The position numbers were made by a program, and so were the translations under genes. A model generated the notes under the pieces. The model was not told the DNA's origin. It saw only the letters and a list, made by a program, of their open reading frames with translations, and searched no databases. This document shows positions 54,383 to 63,306 of a DNA stretch of 64,000 nucleotides, in pieces. The DNA lies in the NCBI RefSeq assembly GCF_045291545.1, contig NZ_CP149514.1, positions 1,550,001 through 1,614,000 on the forward strand, given 5' to 3'. Within the stretch, counting starts at the first letter, position 1. The number at the start of each line of letters is the position of its first letter. Source of the stretch: Gallaecimonas sp045291545 (GTDB lineage Bacteria > Pseudomonadota > Gammaproteobacteria > Enterobacterales > Gallaecimonadaceae).

Positions 54383-55588
54383 TTACTCTGAGGGCAGACC
54401 CAGCACAAATACCAAGGCACAGGCCAGCACACAAAAGCCAAAACGCAGCAGTTTGGTTTTGCGGCCATGTAGCGTTGGAGTCTGCCATGCCAGCATCAGC
54501 GCCACCACTGATTGCAAAAGGTAGAACAGAGCAAAGGCCCGTGATGCATAGGCGATGATTTCATTAACGTTGGTTTCCCAGGTCAGCAATACCGTAACCA
54601 GGGTGATCGCCAAATAAGCGTAACGGGGCGGCAGTTTGTGATGAACGATCTCTGCAATCAGGCCACCAGCGCCGGAAGTATCGGCGACGGCAGCACTGAA
54701 CTGGCTGCCAATCGCGGCTATGGCAATCATCAATGGCAACACCACCGCTACCGGCGTGATCATGGTGGTAATGGCGGTCACATCGGCTGTCATTTGCGTC
54801 TGGAACAACACCGTTACCAGACCGATAAACAACAGGTAGATCCCCGATGACAACCACTGGGCATAACGCATGGTCACCACCCGTTCGTTGGCACTGTGCT
54901 CTTCTTGCAAATAACGGGACGTTTCAAACCCCTGCACCACAATCAGCAGCCCCAGCAACACCCGGATGTCATGCCAGTCAATCTCCGAACTGACCTGGCT
55001 TAGCTGCCACTGCCCAGCCAGCCACAGCTTGCTGTTATAAAGCACCAGCCCCAGCAGCAGTGCGGTGATCATGCCAAGATTCAGGCTGACGGCGTAGCTT
55101 TCCACTTTTTCCAGCTGCCCAAGCCCCCGCCACATACCCACGCCACCGATGATCAGCAGCAAAGTTGTGGTAACCAGATTGGCGTACAGCTCACCGCGTA
55201 GGCCCACGGCTTTGAGCAGAAAAACCGCCAGCAATTGCAGGTAGTAAGTGACCGAGATGAAATAAGCCACCGCCAGTACCATCCGCGACAGCAGCGCAAT
55301 ATGCTGTACCGACCCATGGCGGTTTGCTACCGGCTCAAAGTGGCGAATATTAAAACGGATGGCGCCGCCAACCATGTAGGCCAGCAGCAATAGCATGGCC
55401 ATAAACAGTACAGCGTAGTTGCCGACAGTCAGCCCCAACAGCGGTGCACTGACCAAAAAACCACTGCCCATAATAGACGCCAGCGGTGTCACCGTGGCTT
55501 TCCAACAAGAAGAGCGCCGTAAGCGAGGAGAAAAAGCCAAGTACGCCGCCACCAGCAGGGCAGTGGCAATCAGCAGCATGTTGAGCAT
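54383..55588 (-). CDS. polytopic membrane protein, APC-like transporter fold
   Basis: A 401-residue protein with about 11-12 hydrophobic segments. The start LASIMGSGFLVSAPLLGLTVG and the internal VVQGFETSRYLQEEHSANER resemble amino-acid/polyamine/organocation carriers, where GFE marks a helix. I know of no characterised member, so the substrate is unknown. TAAGGC lies before the ATG. The lipoprotein gene follows in the same direction after 25 bases, so the two may be cotranscribed. Confidence 0.65.
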   Translation of the reverse strand: MLNMLLIATALLVAAYLAFSPRLRRSSCWKATVTPLASIMGSGFLVSAPLLGLTVGNYAVLFMAMLLLLAYMVGGAIRFNIRHFEPVANRHGSVQHIALLSRMVLAVAYFISVTYYLQLLAVFLLKAVGLRGELYANLVTTTLLLIIGGVGMWRGLGQLEKVESYAVSLNLGMITALLLGLVLYNSKLWLAGQWQLSQVSSEIDWHDIRVLLGLLIVVQGFETSRYLQEEHSANERVVTMRYAQWLSSGIYLLFIGLVTVLFQTQMTADVTAITTMITPVAVVLPLMIAIAAIGSQFSAAVADTSGAGGLIAEIVHHKLPPRYAYLAITLVTVLLTWETNVNEIIAYASRAFALFYLLQSVVALMLAWQTPTLHGRKTKLLRFGFCVLACALVFVLGLPSE

Positions 55589-55617
55589 CGGCTTAGCCTT
55601 ACAGAAAACAGGGCCTT

Positions 55618-55623
55618 ACTATA
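55618..55623 (-). promoter_or_regulatory. -10 box candidate for the APC-like gene
   Basis: TATAGT on the minus strand (one mismatch to consensus) preceded by TGGGG. It would start transcription about 24 bases before the ATG at 55588. No good -35 box was found at the right spacing. Confidence 0.3.
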
Positions 55624-55670
55624 CCCCAGCCTTTAGGCCAAGTGCTTGATAATAAAGCGCCATAATGCTC

Positions 55671-55693
55671 AAGGCGGGTAAAGTGCCCGCCTT
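55671..55693. other. hairpin after the beta-eliminating lyase gene
   Basis: AAGGCGGG and CCCGCCTT form an 8-bp stem around TAAAGTG. No T run follows on either strand. It lies 46 bases after the lyase stop, so it may still shape that transcript's end. Confidence 0.45.
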
Positions 55694-55738
55694 GGCGCCT
55701 TACCCTGCTTCCGGTAAGGCTGGCAGTGCTGCCTGCGA

Positions 55739-56836
55739 TTAGCTCAGCACCTCGTGGCCAAAACGGGCCAGAGCCTCTTGCCATTGGCTACGCGGCAGAG
55801 CGTCAAAGGCATCGCCAATGGTGAGCTCACACCACAACAAACCAGCGCTGATACGATAAGGCGGCGTGATCAGTGCCAACTTGTGGGCGGCCATCCAGTC
55901 GGCGGCGCGGTTTAAAAAGTGTTCGGCATCGGCTTCAATGCGCAGCCGGAACATGTTGGTCTGCGGCTCTTTTGGCCAGGTTTGCACACCCGGCAGTTGG
56001 TTGAGCTGCCCGGCGAGCCAGCGGGCATTGTCACGCCGCGCCGGCAGCTGCGGCAGATGCTCTGCCAGCCCCTGGCGGGCGGCTATTACATACGGCGCCA
56101 GGCTGTAGAGATTACCGCCAGCACGGCGCAGCCAAATGCGGGCACTGTCGATAAACCACTGTTCGCCCACCAGTGCGGCCCCGGCAATACCACCGAGATC
56201 CTTGTAAAAGCTGAGATAAAGGGAATCAAACAACCCAGCAATGTCAGCCAGTGGCCGTTCATAGGCCGCCGGACACTGCCACAGCCTGGCACCGTCCAAG
56301 TGCAGCGCAATGCCCTGCTCTCGTGCCCACTGGCTTTGCGCTACCAGCTCTGGCCAGGCCGGTAACTGGCCGCCAATTTCCCGCATCGGCAACTCCAAGA
56401 GCACGGCGGCCAGCGGGTCGCTACTGGCGGCTTGCAAATCGGTTAACTGCGGCACCTGATCTGCCTTGCCTAACGTCACCCCTTTCAGGCCATACAAGAC
56501 TTCAAAACCATTATGTTCATGCAGTTTCAGGTGGCTGGTAGCATGCATGGCCACATAAGGGCTGCGCTTGTGATCGGCCCAGATGCGCAAGGCCATCGGC
56601 TGCGCCATGGTGCCACTGGGCAAAAACAGCGCTGCCGGTTTACCGCACATTTGTGCCAGTTGCTGTTCAAAGTCATTGATAAGCGCACCCTGGCCATAAA
56701 CGTCTGCGCGTTCATCTGCGCCTGTGGCATCGGCCAACTGTTGCAGTTGTGCTTTTAAAGACGAGGAACGATTACGTGCGGTACTGTTGCTACAGGCTGC
56801 AAAGGCAGCACGGTAGCGGCTAAGTGCGTCAGTCAT
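55739..56836 (-). CDS. threonine aldolase / beta-eliminating lyase family PLP enzyme
   Basis: A 365-residue fold type I PLP enzyme of the threonine aldolase and beta-eliminating lyase family. The blocks DVYGQGALINDFEQQLAQMC, ALFLPSGTMAQPMALRI, IALHLDGARLW (PLP-binding Asp) and the Schiff-base lysine in SLYLSFYKDLGGIAGAALVG are present. A typical low-specificity threonine aldolase splits threonine to glycine and acetaldehyde. The ATG at 56836 was chosen over a start 18 codons upstream. The ribosome site is weak. Substrate is not certain. Confidence 0.85.
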   Translation of the reverse strand: MTDALSRYRAAFAACSNSTARNRSSSLKAQLQQLADATGADERADVYGQGALINDFEQQLAQMCGKPAALFLPSGTMAQPMALRIWADHKRSPYVAMHATSHLKLHEHNGFEVLYGLKGVTLGKADQVPQLTDLQAASSDPLAAVLLELPMREIGGQLPAWPELVAQSQWAREQGIALHLDGARLWQCPAAYERPLADIAGLFDSLYLSFYKDLGGIAGAALVGEQWFIDSARIWLRRAGGNLYSLAPYVIAARQGLAEHLPQLPARRDNARWLAGQLNQLPGVQTWPKEPQTNMFRLRIEADAEHFLNRAADWMAAHKLALITPPYRISAGLLWCELTIGDAFDALPRSQWQEALARFGHEVLS

Positions 56837-56918
56837 GGTTACACAAAGTGAGAAAACCGAGCCGCCAGTATAGGAAAGCGCCCTGGCCACTGGCTAGTCG
56901 CAGACGACCAAATGCCCG

Positions 56919-58469
56919 TTAAACGCCACTGACCACCAACTGATTACGGCCGCGATTTTTAGCCTGATAAAGGGCTTTGTCAGCCGCTTTCAGTACCGCA
57001 TCAGCTCCTTCCCGGCCGGGTGTCCAGGCCGCCACACCCAGCGACAAGGTAACAATACCCACAGGCTCTAGCGGGGTGTTTTCCATCATTCGGCGTAACC
57101 GTTCTGCCACTGTGGTTGCTTCCGGCAGCTGGGTGTTGGGCAAAATAATTAAAAACTCCTCGCCACCGCTACGGCACAGCAAGTCAGCGCTGCGCGACAC
57201 CGATTCCATTTGCAGTGCCAGGGCTTTGAGTACCGCGTCACCCACATCATGGCCATGACGGTCGTTGACCTGCTTAAAGTAATCCGCATCCAGCGCGATC
57301 ACGGCAAAGGGCGTTCGGTGCTTTTCAAGCTGCTGCAAAATACCGTCCATGCCGCGGCGGTTATAAAGCCCGGTTAACGGGTCGGTAATACTGGCCTGGT
57401 TCAGCTCGCCAATGCGCTCGTGCATCAGGTCAGCGCCGTGCAATAAGGCCCGCCGTAACACGGCCGCTTCTACGTACCACTGCGGTACGGCCTCCAGAGC
57501 CTTGCGAAAGCCACTGTCGCTCATATTACGGGCAGCATCTGCCAGCTGCCGTAAAGGCCTTGAGATCAGAGAGGAAAAAAAGCCGATAAGAGCCAGCGTC
57601 AGCACCGCGACCAGTGCACTACTGAACACCACATGGCGCATTTGTTGGTCCAGCGCGGCCAGTGTAGCCTGGCGCGAACGCTGAAACACCACCGCCCAAC
57701 CCAAACCCTGCACCGGTGCATAGCCGATGAGTACGCCGTCATCGTCGCGGCGACTGGCCACGCTGCTGTCGTTCAGCTGCCCTTGCCTGTTGCGTATCTC
57801 TGGCGGCGCGGTTTGGCCTATTTGCTGTTTATCGGGGTGAAAAAGCCAGTGGCCATGGCTATCCACTAACGCCATGGTGCTGCCATCATCGAATCCTGCC
57901 AATCCCAACCGGGCGTTAAGGCCGTCATCCAGGCCGATAGTGCCGATCAGCGCCCCGGCTGGTTGCCCTGTTCTATCGGACACCGGGACCGCCATCAGCA
58001 GTACCCGCTGGCCATGGCGGCTAAAGGGCTCCGACAAGTAGTCACTGTTGGCGCGAATAGCCGCCTTGAGTGCGGGGCGGTTAAGCCAAGGTGGATGGCG
58101 CTGTTGCGCCAAAGGCCGGGCCAATAGTGGCTCACCGGCGGCATTAAGCACCATCACTTCATCAAATAACTGATTTTGCCGCAGCAGCCGCTGACTCTCG
58201 GCCGCAAGTAGCGGCTGGTCGTGCAGTTTTCCAGCCATAACCCGGGCACTAAACGCCAGCTGCGTTTGCACTATGTCGAAGTAGCGGGCAGTGAGGTCGG
58301 CCAGTTTACTGGCAAAAATACGCTGCGATTGCAGGCTACCGGCGATCAGCAGCTCACGCTGCACCCGGTAACTGGCGATGTAGGTATTGGCCAGGGTCAC
58401 CAGTACCCCGGAAATGGCCAGCAACAGGATCAATTGACTCAACCGCAATTTTGACAAGGTGCGCATCAT
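56919..58469 (-). CDS. dCache-type diguanylate cyclase
   Basis: A 516-residue inner-membrane diguanylate cyclase. After a first helix (LILLLAISGVLVTLANTYI) come a periplasmic double-Cache-like sensor region (about residues 35-275), a second helix (VFSSALVAVLTLALIGFFSSL), a HAMP-like linker and a GGDEF domain. The active site is CRSGGEEF, intact, with an RxxD inhibitory site (RSAD) five residues before. It ends ADKALYQAKNRGRNQL. I use the ATG at 58469, with GGAA 8 bases upstream; in-frame starts at 58493 (ATG) and 58505 (TTG) add up to 12 residues and cannot be ruled out. Confidence 0.9.
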   Translation of the reverse strand: MMRTLSKLRLSQLILLLAISGVLVTLANTYIASYRVQRELLIAGSLQSQRIFASKLADLTARYFDIVQTQLAFSARVMAGKLHDQPLLAAESQRLLRQNQLFDEVMVLNAAGEPLLARPLAQQRHPPWLNRPALKAAIRANSDYLSEPFSRHGQRVLLMAVPVSDRTGQPAGALIGTIGLDDGLNARLGLAGFDDGSTMALVDSHGHWLFHPDKQQIGQTAPPEIRNRQGQLNDSSVASRRDDDGVLIGYAPVQGLGWAVVFQRSRQATLAALDQQMRHVVFSSALVAVLTLALIGFFSSLISRPLRQLADAARNMSDSGFRKALEAVPQWYVEAAVLRRALLHGADLMHERIGELNQASITDPLTGLYNRRGMDGILQQLEKHRTPFAVIALDADYFKQVNDRHGHDVGDAVLKALALQMESVSRSADLLCRSGGEEFLIILPNTQLPEATTVAERLRRMMENTPLEPVGIVTLSLGVAAWTPGREGADAVLKAADKALYQAKNRGRNQLVVSGV

Positions 58470-58557
58470 AGTGAAGTTCCACAGCCAGTCCATTGCTTGG
58501 GTCAAACCATTGATTCAAGGATAGTTCAGTTTCCCGTCTAGCCCTATTCCTGAGTTT

Positions 58558-58587
58558 TTGTAACAACCGAAACAAAACCGAAATAAT
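58558..58587 (+). promoter_or_regulatory. candidate promoter of the PLD-HhH gene
   Basis: TTGTAA (58558-58563) and AATAAT (58582-58587) with an 18-base spacer point toward the PLD-HhH gene, with about 48 bases to its ATG. The -35 box has two mismatches and the -10 box one. Confidence 0.38.
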
Positions 58588-58641
58588 ACACCCGTACCAT
58601 ACCCGGGCCACTTCCCGGCACCATAATGACAAGGTACAAAA

Positions 58642-60078
58642 ATGAAAAAACTTATTTGGGGCTCACTGCTTGTCTGCTTGTCTGCATTGGCACAGGCTGA
58701 TGACATCAAAGTCTTCTTCAACCACCCGGTTGACCCGCCGGCACAACAAACCGATCTGGAACAAAAGATCATTGCGCTGATCAACACCGCCAACAGCACC
58801 CTGGATATGGCAGTCTACGATCTGGACCTGCCCGGTATTGCCAACGCCATGGCCAACGCCAAAGCACGTGGTGTTACCGTGCGTTTTATTACCGACAACG
58901 ACAACACCGGCGCTGACAACGCGCAGGCACTGGGCATTCTTAACAATGCCGGTGTTCCCTGGCTTGACGACACCGCCAACGGCAGTGCTGGTTCGCACAT
59001 CCAGCACAACAAATTTGTGATTGTTGATGGCGAGTGGGTCCTGACCGGTAGCAGTAACTTTACCCAATCCGGTATTCACGGTGATCTGGATGCCAACGGT
59101 AACCTGATCAGCGATGGTAACGACAACCACATTGTCATTATCGATTCCAATCAACTGGCGACCATTTATACCAATCAGTTCAACCTGATGTGGGGTGACG
59201 GCCCTGGCGGTGCACTGGATTCCAAATTTGGCCTGGGTAAACCTGCCAGCCAGATGCAAACCGCTTATACCAACAACGACCACATCGCCATTGATGTGCA
59301 GTTCACGCCACAATCGCCGACAGTTTATCAGGGCTCCACGCTCTATAACATCCAGGCCCTGCTGGCCACTGCGCAAACCCGCATTCGCGTAGCCCAGTTC
59401 GTGTTCAGCGCCCAAGATCTGGCCGACACCATGCAGCTGCGTGAACAAGCCGGCGTCAACATCGAAGGTGTGGGTGATCGCAGCTTCTTCTCCCGCTACT
59501 ACTCCGAGTTTCTGGACATGCTTGGCCAGGAAAAAATGAACACCAAAGGCGTACCGGAAACCGACAGCTACACCGGCGCCCCCAACAACCCCTGGACCAC
59601 CCCCGTTGACGTGCGCATGGCCAACCTTAAAGACGGTGACATGTTCCACAACAAATACCTGATCGTCGACAACAGCGTACTGACCGGCTCGCACAACCTC
59701 AGTGGTTCTGCTGCTTTTAGTAACGACGAAAACATTGTCATCATCCACGACGCTCAAACCGCTTCTGAGTTTGAAGGCCACTTTGACTATGCCTACTGCA
59801 ACGCCAGCTACGCTAGTAACTGCGCCAAAGTCAGCAACGGTACCTGGGAAGGCGTTAACTTCACTGCAGCACAAGCCAGCAGCATCCTGAACATGGTTAA
59901 CACCGCCTCGTTCACCGAGCTGGATGTCAATGCAGCCCTGAACAAAACCGCAGCTCAGAACATCGTCAATGCCCGGCCGATCACCTCAATGGATCAGCTG
60001 GCCGCTGTCAGCTATGTTGGCAGCTCTGCCATGCAGGCCCTGAAAAACTACCTGCCGACCTGGAACAGCGAACTCTAA
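58642..60078 (+). CDS. exported PLD-family protein with C-terminal helix-hairpin-helix region
   Basis: A 478-residue protein. Signal peptide MKKLIWGSLLVCLSALAQA, then two HKD sites: IQHNKFVIVDGEWVLTGSSN (His122) and MFHNKYLIVDNSVLTGSHNL (near residue 335). The C-terminal part (about 410-475; FTELDVNAALNKTAAQNIV and LAAVSYVGSSAMQALKNYL) looks like two helix-hairpin-helix units as in ComEA, which bind DNA. The combination suggests a secreted nuclease rather than a lipase, though that is inference. It is divergent from the diguanylate cyclase gene and is followed by a terminator. It differs strongly from the other PLD gene in the window. Confidence 0.85.
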   Translation: MKKLIWGSLLVCLSALAQADDIKVFFNHPVDPPAQQTDLEQKIIALINTANSTLDMAVYDLDLPGIANAMANAKARGVTVRFITDNDNTGADNAQALGILNNAGVPWLDDTANGSAGSHIQHNKFVIVDGEWVLTGSSNFTQSGIHGDLDANGNLISDGNDNHIVIIDSNQLATIYTNQFNLMWGDGPGGALDSKFGLGKPASQMQTAYTNNDHIAIDVQFTPQSPTVYQGSTLYNIQALLATAQTRIRVAQFVFSAQDLADTMQLREQAGVNIEGVGDRSFFSRYYSEFLDMLGQEKMNTKGVPETDSYTGAPNNPWTTPVDVRMANLKDGDMFHNKYLIVDNSVLTGSHNLSGSAAFSNDENIVIIHDAQTASEFEGHFDYAYCNASYASNCAKVSNGTWEGVNFTAAQASSILNMVNTASFTELDVNAALNKTAAQNIVNARPITSMDQLAAVSYVGSSAMQALKNYLPTWNSEL

Positions 60079-60097
60079 GAAACGCCGCTGTTACCAC

Positions 60098-60125
60098 AAA
60101 AAAGGGCGCCTGCTGGCGCCCTTTT
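60098..60125. terminator. bidirectional terminator after the PLD-HhH gene
   Basis: GGGCGCC and GGCGCCC pair around TGCT, with six A to the left and four T to the right. The minus-strand gene downstream ends at its edge, so it serves both directions. Confidence 0.82.
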
Positions 60126-60472
60126 CAGTGTTTCTGGCAGTGCTTGATGAGCGCCTGCAGGTTTATCATTGGCGAGGTACTACAATGGCTTACGTCTATT
60201 GAAGGCTGACTGACAAACCACAGCCAGGTGGACAGTACCGCCACCACCCATAACCGTGCCAGCCGGTAACCTTTAACCTGCCACAATAGCGGTATAACAC
60301 CAATGGCCGCCATCAGCGCCCCGGCCATAAAGGCTTGCTGCAGGGTCTGCCAGCTGACCTTGTCAGGCATTAGCCAGGCCGCCCCAACTACCAGTAACGG
60401 CGGTAACAACGGGCTGATAAAGCCAATCAACAGTAGCGCGGTGGCCCAGCGGATCCCGGGTTGCAGCGTCAT
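60125..60472 (-). CDS. small membrane protein of unknown function
   Basis: A 115-residue protein with three or four hydrophobic segments (about 8-35, 48-66 and 72-90) and a short hydrophilic C-terminal tail containing two cysteines and histidines (DVSHCSTSP, IKHCQKH). I do not recognise the family. Its start overlaps the stop of the SPFH gene by one base (TAATG), so the two are translationally coupled and may work together. Confidence 0.68.
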   Translation of the reverse strand: MTLQPGIRWATALLLIGFISPLLPPLLVVGAAWLMPDKVSWQTLQQAFMAGALMAAIGVIPLLWQVKGYRLARLWVVAVLSTWLWFVSQPSIDVSHCSTSPMINLQALIKHCQKH

Positions 60473-61344
60473 TATTTAACGTCAATAAACGGAATAGCTG
60501 TATTGGGCAGCATGGTAGCGGGCAGTTTGCCGTCCCATTTTTCCGCTTTGGTCAGGGCAATCAGCTCCTTGTTGTTGGCCAGTGCATCCGCCCGGCTTTT
60601 AATGGCCGCGGCTTCCGCCAGACCTTTGATACGAATCGCCTCGGCTTCGGCCTTGGCTCTGGCCAGCTGAGAATCAGCCTGAGCCTGAGCTTTGGTTACA
60701 GCGATCTGTGCGCTAACCCGTTCCTTTTCCAGGTTCTGCTTTTGCGTCTGCACTTCCACTTCGGCGCGCATCCGGTCTTCTACAGATTTTTCATAGGCAG
60801 CGGAAAAGTCGATGTTTTCAATCTGTACAGAGCTGATTTCAATAGGGCCATGTACCGCATCCTTGATGGCCTGGGTAACGTCCATAACAAACTTCACCCG
60901 CTCCTGTACGGCAGAAATGGCCGTGTACTGACCGAAGATGTTTTCTACCTGAGTCGGTACCTGACGGTCGACCAGGCGGTTAACCATGGAGTTGATGTTT
61001 TTAAAGTTGGCGTACAAGTCAGCAACTTTGCTGTCGGGTACCCGGAACGTCACCGATGCGCGGATCGTTGCCGGTTGCTGATCACGGCTGTAGGCCTGCA
61101 ACTTCTGATAGACCACGGTATGAGTCTGCGTAGAGATTTTGACGATTTTATCCACCAGCGGCAGTTTAAAACCCAGCCCCGGCTTGGCTACGCCGATGAT
61201 CCGGCCATTGCGCAGGTGCACACCACGCTCGCCCTGGTCCACCGTAAACCAGCTGCCAAAAGCCACAATGGCCAGCAGCAATATCACCAACAGCGGAATA
61301 ATTTTAGCCAGGCCCAGTTTGGGCAGCGGACGCGCGGTTGTCAT
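60472..61344 (-). CDS. prohibitin-like SPFH/Band 7 family protein
   Basis: A 290-residue protein with one N-terminal membrane helix (about 14-32) and then the Band 7 domain (FTVDQGERGVHLRNGRIIGV, LGFKLPLVDKIVKISTQTHT). After it a long alanine- and glutamate-rich coiled coil (about 195-265) leads to oligomerisation, as in prohibitins and HflK/C. Such proteins form ring scaffolds that hold membrane proteases or protect membranes; the exact role here is unknown. It is coupled to the small membrane protein gene downstream. Confidence 0.88.
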   Translation of the reverse strand: MTTARPLPKLGLAKIIPLLVILLLAIVAFGSWFTVDQGERGVHLRNGRIIGVAKPGLGFKLPLVDKIVKISTQTHTVVYQKLQAYSRDQQPATIRASVTFRVPDSKVADLYANFKNINSMVNRLVDRQVPTQVENIFGQYTAISAVQERVKFVMDVTQAIKDAVHGPIEISSVQIENIDFSAAYEKSVEDRMRAEVEVQTQKQNLEKERVSAQIAVTKAQAQADSQLARAKAEAEAIRIKGLAEAAAIKSRADALANNKELIALTKAEKWDGKLPATMLPNTAIPFIDVK

Positions 61345-61441
61345 AGGTGACCCCTTTTATTGATTGTTTTATCCGTGCAAAACAATACCGCAAGGGCGCC
61401 CGGAAAGGGTAAATAAGCTGTTACAAATCGTTAGAGGTAGG

Positions 61442-61891
61442 TCAATGGTCGCTGCGGATCACCCAGTACATATAGGCAATCACCAATAAGTTGATCACCA
61501 ATGCCCCGAGGCTTATCAGATTTTGGCGGGTAGCCAGCTCATAGACTTCAAAAGGCAGATAAACCGCCCCGCTCAACAGTGCAAACCACTCCGTCCACAG
61601 GTAGGCACGCCAAAGCCCGAAAGCCTCAACAAAACGAATACTGGCATAAGCGGTGGTACCCACCATGATCAGCGTCAGGTTACTGCCGCTGAGGTTACGC
61701 AGCTGTTGGTCAACCATCGCTGGCCATGGGCTGGCAACACTCAGGTGCAGCAATGCCAGCAGTTGTTCAAATAACTGCGCCAGGCGCTGCCCACCCAGGT
61801 GGTGCAGCTCCAACCCCACCAGTAGCGCCAGAATACCCTTGCCAGCTTCCAGTACGGCAATCGCTTTGAGCCCCAAGTGCGTTTTTGCCAC
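61442..61891 (-). CDS. DUF2127 family membrane protein
   Basis: A 149-residue membrane protein of the DUF2127 family, of unknown function. GLKAIAVLEAGKGILALLVG, the YASIRFVEAFGLWRAYLWTEW block and SGAVYLPFEVYELATR are the family hallmarks; four membrane segments are likely. I start at GTG 61891, which has GGAG 5 bases upstream. The longer frame begins at a TTG 16 codons earlier and has no ribosome site. Confidence 0.8.
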   Translation of the reverse strand: MAKTHLGLKAIAVLEAGKGILALLVGLELHHLGGQRLAQLFEQLLALLHLSVASPWPAMVDQQLRNLSGSNLTLIMVGTTAYASIRFVEAFGLWRAYLWTEWFALLSGAVYLPFEVYELATRQNLISLGALVINLLVIAYMYWVIRSDH

Positions 61892-62024
61892 TACTACTCC
61901 ACCGGCCAATTCTCGAAAGGCCGTTATGATGCGTGGCAATTCTCAGCAGCGCAATGACAGCTTGATGAATAATCAAGCAAACAGTTGCAACGGTGAAATT
62001 GTTTAAATAAGATTAAATGAAACA

Positions 62025-62053
62025 TTTTCATTACAATTCACTTGCAATATACA
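62025..62053 (+). promoter_or_regulatory. candidate promoter in the AT-rich gap before the small membrane gene
   Basis: TTTTCA (62025-62030) and TATACA (62048-62053) with a 17-base spacer. Each differs from consensus at two positions. The 251-base gap 61892-62142 is AT-rich compared with the rest of the window and shows no other gene. Confidence 0.38.
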
Positions 62054-62142
62054 AATCAATAAAAAGCCGCCACGTTGAAGCAACGTACTGCAATAGCATG
62101 GCTTGGCGTGGTTTAAGACGGAATAAAAAAGGACGAAAACAC

Positions 62143-62400
62143 ATGAGCACAAAGGGACCGCAACTGGCTGAAAATGGCTACAAAGTACTGAACGTGGCTA
62201 TTATTTCCATGAAAACTCTCGCCGTACTTGCCTGTGGAATATTGCTGCTGCTGAACTTATTAGCGTTATTTGGCTCACCCATCCTGGGGGCAGTGATGCC
62301 ATTGACGTTTATCTACCCACTCGCGCTTTATATGCTGGCAGAACTGCTGGTGATTTTGGCCAGAATCGAAATTAATGGCCGGGAACAAAAAGCCTCGTAG
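62143..62400 (+). CDS. small two-helix membrane protein of unknown function
   Basis: An 85-residue protein starting MSTKGPQLAENGYKVLNVAI, with two hydrophobic stretches (about 19-44 and 50-74) and a short basic end (REQKAS). AAGGA lies 9 bases before the ATG at 62143; an in-frame ATG at 62017 would add a non-conserved tail that overlaps the promoter candidate. No family recognised. It has a strong terminator of its own, so it is probably a single-gene unit. Confidence 0.62.
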   Translation: MSTKGPQLAENGYKVLNVAIISMKTLAVLACGILLLLNLLALFGSPILGAVMPLTFIYPLALYMLAELLVILARIEINGREQKAS

Positions 62401-62413
62401 GGTGAATACTTAT

Positions 62414-62445
62414 AAAAAACGGCTCGCATTGGCGAGCCGTTTTTT
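62414..62445. terminator. bidirectional terminator between small membrane gene and phzF
   Basis: ACGGCTCGC and GCGAGCCGT pair around ATTG, with six A on the left and six T on the right. It serves both convergent genes. Confidence 0.92.
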
Positions 62446-62473
62446 ATTGTGAGGCCTGCCCACAATCTTGGAA

Positions 62474-63262
62474 CTATGACACTGACAGTTGCAAGGTTGC
62501 CTGCAGGTAATCTACCGCCTGGCCAGTCAGCCTGACACGGTCACCAATAACCTCACAATGCACCTGCCCGCCGCGCTTAGACAGCTGCCGCCCCGTCAAT
62601 ACTGTCTGGCCCAGCCGCTTGGCCCAGTAAGGTGCCAGCTCGCAATGAGCAGAGCCGGTTACCGGATCTTCATCCACTTGCAATTTTGGAAAAAAGCAGC
62701 GGCTGACAAAACCGCCCTGCTCGGCAGGCGCCGTAGCCAGCACCCCGCGCTTATCAAGCTGGCGCAGCGTCATGAAGTCCGGCGTAAGCGCCTGCACCTC
62801 GGCTTCGCTTTTAAAAACAGCAACATAATCAAAGGCTACCAGTACCTCTGCGGGCACAGCCCCAAGGCCCGCCACCAGCGCCTGCGGTGCTACTACCGGC
62901 TGTGGCATAGTACCGGGAAAATCCATCGTCAGGCCATTATCCGTACGACTAACGGTGAGCGTGCCGCTGCGGGTAAAAAAAGCCAGTTGGGCTGCGTCAT
63001 AACCCAAGTGCTGATACAACACATGGGCAGCGGCCAAGGTCGCGTGGCCGCACAGGTCAACTTCTGCCTCCGGAGTAAACCAACGCAGTTGATAACCGTT
63101 ATCTGCAGGTACGAAAAAGGCCGTTTCCGAGAGGTTGTTTTCCTCGGCAATGGCCTGCAAGGTGGCGTCATCAAGCCACTGTTCCAGCGGGCATACGGCA
63201 GCAGGGTTGCCGGCAAAAAGCCGGTCAGTGAAGGCATCAACCTGGTACAACGTCAGTGGCAT
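62474..63262 (-). CDS. PhzF family isomerase-like protein
   Basis: A 262-residue protein of the PhzF/DAP-epimerase-like fold. YQVDAFTDRLFAGNPAAVCPL, NNLSETAFFVP (the conserved Glu) and WFTPEAEVDLCGHATLAAAH are the family's first-domain hallmarks, and DPVTGSAHCELAPYW marks the second. Despite the name most members are not phenazine enzymes, and no phz genes are nearby, so the substrate is unknown. A LysE-type exporter gene lies 44 bases upstream on the same strand and may be in the same operon. Confidence 0.9.
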   Translation of the reverse strand: MPLTLYQVDAFTDRLFAGNPAAVCPLEQWLDDATLQAIAEENNLSETAFFVPADNGYQLRWFTPEAEVDLCGHATLAAAHVLYQHLGYDAAQLAFFTRSGTLTVSRTDNGLTMDFPGTMPQPVVAPQALVAGLGAVPAEVLVAFDYVAVFKSEAEVQALTPDFMTLRQLDKRGVLATAPAEQGGFVSRCFFPKLQVDEDPVTGSAHCELAPYWAKRLGQTVLTGRQLSKRGGQVHCEVIGDRVRLTGQAVDYLQATLQLSVS

Positions 63263-63306
63263 GGCAGCCTCAGTTCAGTAAGAAAGCCTGAGCGTAACAA
63301 AATGCT

